DNA of 64,000 nt from Coenobita brevimanus (Eukaryota; Arthropoda; Malacostraca; Decapoda; Coenobitidae): NCBI GenBank assembly GCA_032717465.1, contig JAVRFU010000154.1, positions 62,001-126,000 on the forward strand. Reading direction: 5' to 3'. The position numbers were made by a program, and so were the translations under genes. The notes below the pieces were generated by a model that saw only the letters and a program-made list of their open reading frames with translations, searched no databases and had not been told where the DNA came from. Shown in pieces: positions 33,101 through 43,502 of this stretch. Numbering within the stretch: position 1 is the first letter of the stretch; each line of letters starts with the position of its first letter.

Positions 33101-34906
33101 AGAAGATGTCAAGAGGTTGATGGAGATTCTGGACAATAGCTGGATCAATCCTGTCAGTACTGAACAAATGGATCTTGTTTGCTTGTCAAGTGGATGTGTG
33201 GCTCCAAAAGATATTGAAACAGACCTTCTCGAAGCAAGACAATTAGGACAAAGAGCATATCAAAATTTCAGAGAGGAAAGGCTACAAAGCAGTCCACCAG
33301 TCAAGAAATTCCACGACCCTCTGCCCAAACTGAACCTGAAGACATCTGCCAACTTGAACAAGAAAAAGAAGACAAATAGCAACACTCCAAAGGAAGTAAT
33401 CATGAAAGCTGACCGAAATCTATTTGCTCACATGGTACTCATTGCTCAGAGCAGAAGTTTGAATCTGCAGGAGGTTTTTCAGTACCCACTAGGCCCTCTT
33501 CCATGGTCCCTAGCAACAGCAGATGGTAGCCTCAGAAAGACAAATAAAGCTGCACTGGCCAAAGAGCTACAGAAGAATGTCTGTCCAGCGAAATGTGTGC
33601 CAGGGAAAGCTGCTTGTCTTATTGATGGTATGGCCCTGATCCAGAAAATAAGAGGCACCCATAAAACCTTTGCTGAAGTTGCTGACCATGCTCTTTCCAT
33701 TGTAATTGCAGAAGGTGATGATTCTCCACGCATTGATGTTGTATTCCATGTGTACCAAGAAAATTCAATCAAAGCTGCTGAGAGAGTTCAGCGAGGTGAG
33801 TCTGAATCTACCCAGTTCAAGAGCATCTCACCTGGCCATACCATCAAACAATGGAGAAAGTTCCTTGCCAGTTCCAGAAACAAGGAAAACCTAATCAAGG
33901 TCATCACAGATGAGTAGAAACATCCAAGACACCAGAGACGGTTTGTTGGCAAAGTCATATATGTCACCTGTGGGGAAACCTGTTATCAACTGACTGAGCA
34001 TGGTTCCATGGTAGTGGATGGATTAAAGTCCACTCAAGAAGAAGCAGACACACGACTTCTTCTTCATGCTGCCCATGCAGCCTCACAGGGCTATACAGCA
34101 ATGAAGGTTGTATCAGATGACACAGACGTTCTAGTGCTATGTGTGGCCTTCTCTAGTGATATCCCAAGCAGCATCTATATAAAAAGTGGTACCAAAAACA
34201 GAGTAAAGTACATAGATGTTACCAAAGTTGCAGCCACACTTGGACCAGACAACACAAAAGCACTTCTGGGTCTTCATGCCATGACAGGCTGCGACACTGT
34301 GAGTGCCTTTGCAGGAAAGGGGAAGGTCTCTGCTTTGAAACTAATGAAAGGTAACACAGAACACCGAGAGGCCCTGCAGAGGGTTGGAGAGGGCTGGAAC
34401 CTAAGTCAGGAGCACTTTCAGAAGTTAGAGGCCTTCACGTGTCACCTGTACAGTATCCAGGGAGCAACTAGAGTGGATGAGCTACGTTACCAAATCTTTT
34501 GTGCCAAGAAAGAAGAGGCTGAATCCTGGCAGCTACCACCATGTAAATCTGCTCTGTATCAGCATTGTCAGCGTGCTATCAGGCAAGAGTGTGGAAGCAG
34601 TCATTGGAAAGATGCCCAACCATTCCTCCCCCAACAGGAAGAGGCTGGTATACAGAGAATGTGGATAACAATGAGCAACTCATGATTGATTGGTCTGATG
34701 TTCCTGCTGCCCCTGAGGCTATTCTGGAACTACTCTCCTGCAAATGCTCACGCTCATGCAAGAATCCAACATGTCCATGTCTTGCGAATGGATTGCCTTG
34801 TACAGAACTCTGCAAGCTACAAACATGTAGCAACCAAACACAAGTTGAGATTATGAATGACAACACTGAGGATAGCGATGATGAAGCACATGACGAATGG
34901 GTGTAA
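30165..34906 (+). pseudogene. Element X protein, copy 1 (DDE-like core, PIN nuclease, CXC), broken
   Basis: Same architecture as the better-preserved copy at 44215-48953. Disabling changes: TGA at 31017-31019 where copy 2 has AGA; TAG at 33915-33917 (shared); a one-base loss in a C-run near 34630 that moves the CXC tail to another frame (shared). In addition the second nuclease Asp is His (CAT 33747-33749, VVFHVYQ), while copy 2 has GAT. This copy also has one extra codon near 30897. The start ATG follows a pyrimidine-rich stretch ending TTTCACTTTCAG (30128-30139), which could be a splice acceptor of a leader intron. Confidence 0.85.
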
Positions 34907-35629
34907 TATTTTCAGAATTTCTTTTTAGTTTTTACCTACATTCACTAGAATGAACACAAACAACAAGCAGATTACATACTTTTCAGATTATTTCAATGAA
35001 GTCTTTGCTTTGTCAAGTGCCAAATAGCCGGGTGTGGCTTGGCGCTGTAGGTATATCCATTGTAATAATAATTTGTTTAGTCTAAATGTTTAGTCTTCTA
35101 TTCTTTCACTTATGAACCTTATGGACGGTCTAGGGAGATATGTGTGACTGTATATTGTAAAGTAGGTAGTCATTTTGACTGATTATTATTTTCATATGTA
35201 TTCAAACTGATAATTGTATAATTTTTGTATTATGGTGATAATTTGATGTATATTTCATACACAAGGTATTTACAGTTCTCATACCAGAAGCAGTTTTGTT
35301 ACACAAGTTTGTTTTATAGATAAATGTGTTATATATTGTGTTATATATTGTTATATAGATAATTGTGATTGAATACTTTCAGTATTAAAGGTCTGAAGGA
35401 TTATTTTGTAACTCTACTGATCATTACTTACCATTCACCCACACCGCCTCGGAAAAGTTTGATTATCGGCACCATTGAAAAGTGGCTCTTTATGAATAAA
35501 AAGCTACTGCTTTCGAAGTGCTATCATACAAAAATGAAAAGTAGAGACATATTGCTATTTTAAAATGCACGACAGAAATTGCCCTGTCAGATGGTACTGA
35601 TGGTCAAATTTCTGGGACCAGGCTCAAGG
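34907..35629 (+). other. Element X 3' non-coding region
   Basis: About 720 AT-rich bases from the stop codon to the right terminal repeat. They include an imperfect repeat of GTGTTATATATT near 35326-35355 and the right-hand inner and outer inverted repeats. No ORF. The 5' non-coding region is 29740-30164. Confidence 0.7.
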
Positions 35630-37239
35630 CCTAAAGCTAGTACATTCATACTTATCACCCTTGCCTTTATACAACGGCACCACACAAGCACTTGCCCAGT
35701 CAATTGGCACCATACCTTTCTCAAAGCACACATTCAACAATCTTACTAACCAGTCAACAATAGTCACTCCACCACCCTTCAGGCATTCCACAGCAAACCC
35801 ATCCATACCTGCAGCTTTCCCTGTTTTCATCTCCTTTACTGCCTTCTCCACTTCCTCCTTCATGATCATAGAATCATTCAACTCTCCCAACACATTTATT
35901 CCTTGCACCCTTCCATCCCCCACAATCTCAGCCACCCTTTCCTCCTCTACATTTAACAATCGTTCAAAATACTCTGCCCATCTCTTCCTTACTGCATCCA
36001 TCTCAATTAACATCCTTCCATCCTCTGCTTTTACTCGTTCTTCCTTCCCAGACTCTCCCTTTCGCACCCTTTTCACCTCCTCCCAAAACATTTTCTTATT
36101 CTGTTGAAAATTCTCTGTCAGCCGCCTACCCCACCTCTCATCTGCTGCCACTTTAGCATCACGCACAGCCCTTCTCGCTCTATTCCTCTTTTCCTTATAC
36201 CTTTCATATGACATCTCATCCTTCCTCTGCAGCCACACTTCATATGCACGTCTCTTCTCAGCCACAGCCATACTTACTTCCTCGCACCACCATTCACTTC
36301 CTTTTCTTACACCACCACCCACACGTCTCACACCACACACCTCTTCTGCATGCCCCACCACAGCACTCTTAAACAACTGCCATTCCTCCTCCACGCTGCC
36401 ATTTTCCCGATCTTTCACTGCGTTCCACTCATCTTTCAATTTCTCCTGATACTCTATCTTTTTCTCTCTTTTATCTGACTCACTCACTTTCAAAACCTCC
36501 CTGCCACACCTAACCCTCCTAGCTCTCACCCATCTCTTACCTACTCTTAACTTTCCCTCCACAAGGTAGTGGTCAGACATACCTCCACCCTCCCCTCTCA
36601 GAACTCTCACATCCAACAATCTTCCTATTACATTCCTAGACACAACCACATAGTCCATCAAGGCTCTATCAACAACCCTTCCACCCTCCTGTCTCACCCA
36701 TGTATACTTATAAATATCTTTCTTCTCAAACAGCGTATTCCCAATCACCATCTCTCGCTCAACACACATCGCTATCATTCGTTCCTCATTTTTATTTCTT
36801 CCAGGCACACCATGCATACCAACTACGCCTTCAACTGCTACATTTCCCACTCTAGCATTCAGATCTCCCACCATTACCACATTCACATTTGCTCCAAAAC
36901 TCTGCAGACACTCATCAACATCATTCCAGAACGACTCCCTCTCTTGTTCATCCCTTTCACTACCAGGCCCATATGCACTCACAAACACCCACAACTCACG
37001 TTCAAATTTCGCTTTCACCCACATCAGTCTTGATGACACCTCCTTCCATTCAATCACACACTGCTGTACTTCCGGACTCACTAACAAGGCCACACCTTCT
37101 CTTGCCCTTCCTCTATCAACACCTGACAATCTTCCATTCACACTTCCAAACATAGATTCCCCCTTCCCTTTCATCTTCGTTTCACTCAAAGCTAACACAT
37201 CCAACTTTCTTCTCACAAACATTTTTCTTAAATTTTTAT
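35630..37239 (-). pseudogene. LINE-C endonuclease and RT N-part, copy 1
   Basis: Continuous frame of more than 530 codons read leftward: NLRKMFVRRKLDVLALSETK (catalytic Glu), FVSAYGPGSERDEQERESFW, VVMVGDLNARVGN, GGGMSDHYLVEGKL (SDH), then a basic linker (YEVWLQRKDEMSYERYKEK) and RT onset KTGKAAGMDGFAVECL, VVPLYKGKGDKYECTSFR. It stops exactly at element X and resumes at 29739. With the 3' part, LINE-C is about 3.2 kb and single-ORF, slightly 5'-truncated. The frame in this half is undamaged. Confidence 0.9.
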
Positions 37240-38302
37240 ATGTACTAGTATATAGATGCAGTATATTCAAGTGTGAAGTAATCCCCACATAGAATAACAA
37301 TGAATGTGATTCATGTCAGAATTACTTCATGTGCAATACAACTAGTGTTTTATACTTCACATGAAATACATCATGTTTTTTTTTAACCATACGAAAGTTG
37401 TTTGTCAGTGTTATAGTGGCTGTTCCTAGTGAGTGAGAGCAATACAAAGCATGAATATCACCAAATGTAGTTTGTTTATCTGCTCACCATCCTCCCTCCT
37501 TCCCCTTAAAAATAAATAAAAGCTACATTCTCATCAGTGTAGAAGGCTAACTTACACCTCTTCCTTACCAGTCAATTTCCACAAATGGCATGTTATGAAA
37601 GTCAGCCAAGGGAATTTAATAAATTCTATTATTGCTGCCTCTATAAAACTACATTCAACTAAGGATGACTTTTTGAACTGGAAGAGCTGGATATAGTTTT
37701 CATTAACCCCTTCATTACTTGGGAATTTTCTTGAGTATATCTGTCTTGCAGTCACAAGAATAAAAGATGTCCTCAGACTGAACAGGTTACCAATCTCCTG
37801 TGTGCTATTTATGCATTATTAGTCCACAAAAAAATAAATACAAAGACAAATATTATATGAGAATATTATGGTAAGGAAGAGATGCTAGAAAGTCTCATTA
37901 GCTGATGGAATACAACATGTAGTTTGCTTACCTCCACACTGCCCTCCAACCTTCTCCATATACCGTACACCCTGCAGGCCCCACCACACTGCACTAAATA
38001 CTCCTTGACCTTGAATCAGCATTAAGCACATCTTGACTGCTGCTGTTGCAATTGAGTGCTCCCTGGCTAGACACCTGTAGAGTAAGGATGAACTTCAGCA
38101 CTTTTTAGTACATCACACTGACTATGAGGTCCCCACACTCTCAAAATGAAATAAAATATTTTAAGAGCTATTGGCTCTGTACATACTAGCAGCAACATAC
38201 ATTTGAAATTTAATAAAAAGAGGTACATTACTACTGTAGAGTAATATTTATGGTTTGCTCCTATCATCTGTCAATTTATTATTCATCCTTTGAGTGATGA
38301 CT
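37240..38302. other. Anonymous non-coding sequence
   Basis: About 1.06 kb with no recognised coding or repeat motif. It is present again at 51288-52348 as part of duplicated block 2. Could be older host sequence. Confidence 0.6.
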
Positions 38303-38683
38303 GTTTACCTCTTTCATATTACCAATCAAAAACACTCTCTCATTCCTTCCGAACTTTTCCATGCACACTTCCACATTTGTCCAGAACTCTTCTCTCACTC
38401 TGCTTGCACGATCTTGTGTTGGCGCATACACGCACACAATTGCCCACATTTGTATTCCAACATTCAATCTAACCCACACAATCTTTGAGCCAACTGATCC
38501 ATACTCTCTTATGTTCTTCTTCAATCTTTTGCTCACAACAATACACACTCCTTCTTTTCCCCTCTCATTCTCACCTACTCCTGCACATATTTCCCATCCA
38601 TACCCCCATTGTCTCTCACTCTCATCTCTTCATTTAGTTTCAGTTATTCCACATACATCCACTTTCGCACACTCAAGCACCTG
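38303..38683 (-). pseudogene. LINE-A endonuclease fragment, inverted 5' piece
   Basis: The minus strand encodes LECAKVDVCGITETK, an internal stop, GVCIVVSKRLKKNIREYGSV, GIQMWAIVCVYAPTQDRASR, VFLIGNMKE. This is the N-terminal half of the LINE-A endonuclease. It abuts a plus-strand RT piece of the same family at 38684. A 5' inversion of this kind is the usual product of twin priming during LINE integration. Confidence 0.8.
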
Positions 38684-39341
38684 ACGGAGTTAAGGAAATA
38701 ACAGAGGAATTAGTTGGAGAAGAACAGGGAGGCTTTAGGAAGGGAAGAGGTTGTGTAGATCAGATATTCATTCTTAGATCTTTAGTGGAAAAGTTTCTAG
38801 AGAAGGGAAAGAAGTTGTAGGCAGCCTTTATGCATTTGGAGAAAGCATATGATAAGGTGGATAGACAAGGATTGTGGAAAGTATTATGAATATATTGAGT
38901 AGCTGGGAAGGTGTTGAATGCTGTGAAGAGTATGTATGAGGGTGCTAAGGCTGCAGTGCATGTGATGAATGATGAACTGAGTGAATTTTTCTCTTTGAAG
39001 GTTGGGTTGAAACAGGGATGTCATGTCTCCATGGTTGTTCAATCTGTCCATGAATGGGGTTATAAAAGAGATACAAGGTAGGGCAGTGGATGTTGGAGTG
39101 ACCCTAGTGAGAGAGGGTAGTCTCTGGAAACTCCCTGTACTGTTGTTTGCAGATGTTAAGCGAAGATGAAGGGGAGCTGCAAGGCTTGGTGGACGAGTTT
39201 TGGAGAGTGTGTAAGAAACGGAATTTAAAGGTGAATGTAGGGAAAAGTAAAGTTATGGTCATCGAGAGAAGTGAAGTCAGTGAATGTACAGCGAGGCTGG
39301 ATGATGAGGAAATGGAAAATGTGAGTACATGGTGGTAGGTG
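38684..39341 (+). pseudogene. LINE-A RT fragment (joins 39707-39716 and 42428-43031)
   Basis: RT from the VKEITEELVGEEQGGFRKGR region through EKAYDKVDRQGLW and LKQG (frame broken in motif B), then the LPVLLFAD position, where DDTVLL has been partly deleted (GCAGATGTTAAGCGAAG). It ends GAAAATGTGAGTACAT. The next LINE-A bases (TTAAGTACTTGGG) are found only at 39707 and beyond, after the SINE-like unit. Several stops and frameshifts. Confidence 0.8.
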
Positions 39342-39706
39342 GTGGCGACCATCATCCACTCACTTGATGTAGTGCTGCCTACTTCTTCCTTAGCCTTTAT
39401 CATTCTTTTTCTGTGCCTGTCCTCCTCTCTTCCTATTTCTCCCATCTTTCCTGTCACTTCTTATTGCTTTTCTTTCCTTTACAGGTTGCTTTACACTGAG
39501 TGACAAGCCAAATGGTTTCCTGTAAGCCAAGAAACCATTTACAACGCTGGGTGGTAACCATAAAACCAAATCATATGTGCTCCCTACATGTCAGCAAGTG
39601 GGTTGGTGGAGGGTTAGTGCCCCTCTCCGTAAAACAAATAACTCAAAGTCAAATGGCCACCCCTTACGGGATTATGGCATCTGGCAATAGACAGATAGAT
39701 AGATAG
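39342..39706 (+). mobile_element. SINE-like unit (SINE-G) inserted in LINE-A
   Basis: About 365 non-coding bases split LINE-A between GAGTACAT and TTAAGTAC. The unit starts GGTGGTAGGTGGTGGCGACC. In the middle it has TTTCTTTCCTTTACAG then GTTGCTTTACACTGAGTGAC, the GTTTCCTG / GAAACCATTTAC pair and GGGTGGTAACC. It ends GGGATTATGGCATCTGGCAA plus GATA repeats, matching the LINE-A terminus. Being nested in LINE-A with clean edges shows it is an independent mobile unit. Confidence 0.7.
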
Positions 39707-39716
39707 ATTTAAGTAC

Positions 39717-42427
39717 AGTACCCTCACGTCCAGCACGGTAATATTGTCATGCATGGGTCACGTGTTGGACCAAAAACGTGTTGGACTAACAATAGAGCTT
39801 ATGGGGAAAAATGAATTATGTCAGCAACCCAAGGAAAAGTCACCCTAAATACCTATCATATACCTATACATATATTGGTACTACTGTAATTATAATAAAT
39901 GTTACTGTACTATGAATGATAACTAACCTTTTAGGATAGTGCTGGTGGGCTTGCTGGGAATGGAAGGTGATGTCCGAGGCTGTAAGTAGTCCTACTGGTT
40001 CCCTGAAAGATGGCTGTTGGCGTCACTAGCGGGTAATGGCCGCTGCTCCTCCTCAACCTCCCTCATAAATCCTTCAAAATCACATTCAGAATCACTATCC
40101 TCATCCACATCCATGGAAGGTCCTGATTCTGCCTGTTCTAGCACTCTTCTCTCTTCCTTCTTTTGCTGGAAGAAGCTAGTGATGAGTGTCTGAGTCCTCT
40201 TGTTAATGTGTCTCCTGTACAGATCAGCATAGTAACGCACACTGTTTTCCACGGTATGTATCACTTCCTGGCGTCGGATTTCATTAGGATCTCTGTTCAT
40301 GGCCTCCTTAAGAATTTCAACAGCATGAAGGATCTCGGTAACATCCTGCATCTTCAGGGGGGGAGCTGGAGGTGCGTTGGAGTCTGCAGCAGCCATTCTC
40401 ACCTCCTCTACCTGCACTTCATCAACTGCAGCAACTCGACGAACAGCTTCGTCCAAGGTGGTCTCCTCTCGGCGTTGCACAGGGTCTGTTAAGTCCTCCT
40501 CTGCAACCTCCTCACAGCCTGGGATCCTCTGAAGTTCTGCCAAGGTTGCCTGCCTGCTGTCCTCAGGGCACTGAAGTGAATCTTGTTGGTGAGAAGTGGT
40601 GAAGTACGGAGTTAGCTTGCGCCAGGCATGGTTGATTGTTGCCACGTTAACACTATCCCAGGCAGCCACAATATTGTCAACACAATTTTTCATGTTGTAC
40701 TTTTTCCAAAACTGTACAACAGTCATAGCAGCAGGGTTACTTGGAGTAGTTGACGTCATGGCAGGGTGGGGATATTCCTGAGGTGGTGATGCTGGCAGTG
40801 GTGTGGCAGCGCTTGTTCCTGGTACAGGTGAGTCAAGATCAGGTGAGGACGAGCGAGATGATGCTGGTGAACTGTTGGGGCTTCCACCCAATTCTGCCTC
40901 CATCTGCTTCACTTCTGAAAAAGTTTCTGTTGCTTTCTGAAGATGTCGGCTTAGTCTCTGATTGTAAAACATCTTGAAGTTACTTATGACCTCCTGGTCA
41001 AGAGGCTGCATAAGTGACGTGGTGTTGGCTGGTAAAAACACCACCTTCACTGCTGGGTCTACGTCAGCCAAGATCTGAGGATGTCCACGGGCATTATCTG
41101 CTAACAGGATTTTCTCAGGAAGTTTCAGAGCTCTCATCTTGCGTTTTGCATCAGGGATGAAGTGTTTCTTAAACCATTCTATACAGGATACTGCCGTCAT
41201 CCAACCTGAGTCATTTTTATGCCAGATAACATCCAGATCTGCCATAGAGCGGTTGTAGAAGCACCTGGGGTGTGCCACCTTGCTTATCAAAAATGGTCTC
41301 ATTTTATGAGACCCGGAAGCATTGACAGTTAGAAGTAGAGATACACGGGACTTGTCGACCTTCCTGCCTCGTCCCTGGAGGCTGGTTTTCATGATGTAAG
41401 TGTTGTTAGGCATCTTCTTCCATTGTAGTCCCGTCTCGTCCATATTGTACACTTGATGTGCTGTGTACCCTTCCTTCTCTATGATGTTCTTCAGTAGAGC
41501 TGGGAATTCTGAGGCAGCAATGTGGTCTGCTGAAGCAGTTTCTCCATGCAACTTGGCCCGCCGTATCTCCTTCCTTTTCAAAAACGATGCAAACCACCCT
41601 GTAGAGGCACGGAATGCGTTAGGCTGTGACCCAGTCCTCCTCATAGCCACCCTATAGAACTTCTTCGCCATCTCCCTGATGTTCAAAGAATCTACAGGAA
41701 CACCCTCTGCCTCCTTCCTCTGTACGTACATACTGAGGTACCGCTCCATTATAATGATTGCTGGGTCAGTAGGCCTGCACCTGGAGTCAAGTGTCCCGCC
41801 CCCGTAAGCCTTCACTGCCACCAGGATCTTGTCTTGGTTTTTTATTATTGTTCTCAAGCTGGCTTCATTCACGTCGTAGGCCTTGGCGATGTCCACATTC
41901 CTCTCCCCTTTCTTCTTCCTCTCGATAATTTCTAGCTTGGTGGCCTGAGGGAGGTGCCGCCGCTTCTTGGGGTTCTCAGAAGGCTTCCTAGGCATCGTGA
42001 GCAGGGTAAAATGCAGTACCAAGGGCAGATATTTAGAAAATGCTGCGAGAACAAAGCACCGTCCAGTGCGAATTAGGAGTGGAGCTGTGACAGGAGAAAT
42101 TTAAACAAAACATCACGTGACAGCAGAACCGTTTTTAATTGGGCACCATCACGATCACGTCACGATAGCGGGCGGGGAAGGCTACTTGATCAGAAGTTTT
42201 CACTGGCTATCATCATCATGGCAATGTCCAGTATGGCTGTGTTGGACCGGGGGTGATCGTGCTAGAGTGAACTCTATGGATTTGGCCCACTTTTCGGAGC
42301 TCTGTGCGTGTTATGCTAACACACTCGTGTTGCAGTAATTAAATCATATTAAATAATACTAATTAATTGCTCACCGTGCTGGACTCGAATCGTGCTGGAC
42401 TAACGCGTGCTGGATGCGAGGGTACTG
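39717..42427 (-). mobile_element. pogo/Tigger-type DNA transposon, apparently complete
   Basis: 2,711 bases. Left terminus CAGTACCCTCACGTCCAGCA and right terminus, on the reverse strand, CAGTACCCTCGCATCCAGCA, each flanked by TA (39715-39716 and 42428-42429), the standard Tc1/mariner-pogo target duplication. Subterminal repeats of TCCAGCACG and GTTGGACTAAC-like words occur at both ends. It is inserted in LINE-A codons (TTAAG-TA-CTTGGG). The transposase ORF is open, so this is a candidate recent or active copy. Confidence 0.93.
39992..41995 (-). CDS. pogo/Tigger-type transposase
   Basis: 667 residues from MPRKPSENPKKRRHLPQ (ATG at 41995); an upstream ATG at 42022 would add nine residues. N-terminal psq/CENP-B-like helix-turn-helix (about 15-60: ATKLEIIERKKKGERNVDIA) and a second HTH_Tnp_Tc5-like half (about 80-150, STGWFASFLKRKEI). 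DDE_1 catalytic core: D186 (YNMDETGLQWKK), D300 (ILLADNARGH), D333 (LPANTTSLMQPLDQ), a DD32D spacing. The C-terminal third (from about 370) is Ser/Pro-rich and acidic and ends near DVDEDSDSECDFEGF. All three Asp are present and there is no stop. It would bind the terminal repeats and perform cut-and-paste. Confidence 0.93.
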   Translation of the reverse strand: MPRKPSENPKKRRHLPQATKLEIIERKKKGERNVDIAKAYDVNEASLRTIIKNQDKILVAVKAYGGGTLDSRCRPTDPAIIIMERYLSMYVQRKEAEGVPVDSLNIREMAKKFYRVAMRRTGSQPNAFRASTGWFASFLKRKEIRRAKLHGETASADHIAASEFPALLKNIIEKEGYTAHQVYNMDETGLQWKKMPNNTYIMKTSLQGRGRKVDKSRVSLLLTVNASGSHKMRPFLISKVAHPRCFYNRSMADLDVIWHKNDSGWMTAVSCIEWFKKHFIPDAKRKMRALKLPEKILLADNARGHPQILADVDPAVKVVFLPANTTSLMQPLDQEVISNFKMFYNQRLSRHLQKATETFSEVKQMEAELGGSPNSSPASSRSSSPDLDSPVPGTSAATPLPASPPQEYPHPAMTSTTPSNPAAMTVVQFWKKYNMKNCVDNIVAAWDSVNVATINHAWRKLTPYFTTSHQQDSLQCPEDSRQATLAELQRIPGCEEVAEEDLTDPVQRREETTLDEAVRRVAAVDEVQVEEVRMAAADSNAPPAPPLKMQDVTEILHAVEILKEAMNRDPNEIRRQEVIHTVENSVRYYADLYRRHINKRTQTLITSFFQQKKEERRVLEQAESGPSMDVDEDSDSECDFEGFMREVEEEQRPLPASDANSHLSGNQ

Positions 42428-43031
42428 TACTTGGGTAATGTGATGAGTAAGGATGGAAGTTTGGAGGGTGAAGTCCTTGCAGGGTACAACAAGGAAGAAT
42501 GGTTGCTGGTTCCTTGAATGCAGTGATAAGAAACAGGGAAGTGAACATGGAAGCGAAAATATTACTACATGACAGTACTGTAATACAACTCTAACGTATG
42601 GACATGAAGCTTGGACCTTGTTGGAGGGACAGAAGTCAGGAGTGAGAGCATTGGAAATGAGTTATTTGAGAGGAACATGTAGAGTTACATGGAGAGACAG
42701 ACTGACAAATGAGGAAGTGAAGAAGCATTGTGGTGTGGATGTGGATGTGATAGGATGCGTTAGGAGAAACACACTGAGGTGGTCTGGCAATGTGGGGGGG
42801 ATGGAGAGTGATAGACTGATGAGGAGAGTGTATGTGAGTGATGTGGAGGGGGGGAGAAGGAGGGGGAGGCCAAGGATGAGATGGAGGGATGAAGTGGAGA
42901 GGTATATGAGAAAGGGGGGGGATAGTGAGCTGGGGGGAGGGCAGTCAAATGGTGGGTGATAGAGCGCGACTCAGAGGCGTTCTGTCTGCAGCCACCCTTT
43001 GCGGGATTAGGGCGTCAGGCTATAGATAGAT
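42428..43031 (+). pseudogene. LINE-A C-terminal end of the twin-primed copy
   Basis: Continues LINE-A after the pogo insertion: YLGNVMSKDGSLEGEV, then LEGQKSGVRALEMSYLRGTC, NTLRWSGNVGGM, RRRGRPRMRWRDEVERYM. Several frame breaks. It ends GGCTATAGATAGATAGG at about 43031. Confidence 0.8.
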
Positions 43032-43209
43032 AGGAAAGGCCTCTTGTACTGAAGGGTTTTTTTTAAGGCTACATCCATCCAAGCCAGTACGAAAAGTCTG
43101 CCATAAGCTGAATGAAATCTTTCAGAAATGACAAGAAAAATTAAAATGACATCCCTGGTAGATTATTTCCATACTGTGTACCATTTTTGCATTGTCTCAT
43201 ATCCAGGAA

Positions 43210-43440
43210 AGTCTAGGTTAGGTTAGGTTTGTTTTCTTAGCATAAAGTAAGTTAATCTGTTATTCAGTTAGGTTAATGTGTTAGATTAGTGTAGGTTAAG
43301 TAAAGTAAGATTAGAGTAGGTTATGTTAGATTAGTGAAGATTAAGTTACATTAGATTAATGTAGGTTAAGTTACATTAAAATAGCAAAGGTCAAGTTACA
43401 TTAGAATAGCGTAGGTTACGTAACATTTGATTCATTGCAG
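43210..43440. repeat. 25-base minisatellite with TTAGG-like units
   Basis: It begins CTAGGTTAGGTTAGGTTTG, then runs as degenerate ~25-base units of the form GTAGGTTAAGTTACATTAGATTAAT, about six to eight copies. The TTAGG words resemble the arthropod telomere repeat, but only about three are consecutive, so this is an interstitial array. Confidence 0.75.
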
Positions 43441-43502
43441 AATTTATTTTTGGCTTGATTCTCAAAAAGGTAAATTTTCATATTTGCACCTAACTCTCAA
43501 AC

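Larger units (their letters stand above)
29740..35629 (+). mobile_element. Element X copy 1: DNA transposon with PIN-type nuclease
   Basis: Imperfect terminal inverted repeats: outer CCATGAGCCTGG on the left, and CCTTGAGCCTGG on the reverse strand of the right end. An inner part TACCATCTGGTGGGGCAA (29763-29780) faces TTGCCCTGTCAGATGGTA (35579-35596). It interrupts LINE-C exactly and is flanked by a target-site duplication, so it moved as a discrete DNA segment. It is 5,890 bases long with one plus-strand coding region. Class was not assigned: an XPG nuclease brings the Academ group to mind, and a CXC motif brings the KDZ/Zisupton group to mind, but neither was tested. Confidence 0.85.
29740..39706. 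repeat. Duplicated block 2, copy 1 (source copy)
   Basis: This 9.97 kb stretch recurs at 43790-53747 in direct orientation with few differences. Here both ends lie inside continuous older elements: LINE-C continues leftward across the element X insertion, and LINE-A continues rightward past the SINE-like unit. That continuity marks this as the source. Confidence 0.9.

Noticed and set aside
43215..43235. Telomere array (TTAGG)n
   Set aside because: Only about three consecutive units, then a degenerate 25-base repeat. Interstitial, not a chromosome end.
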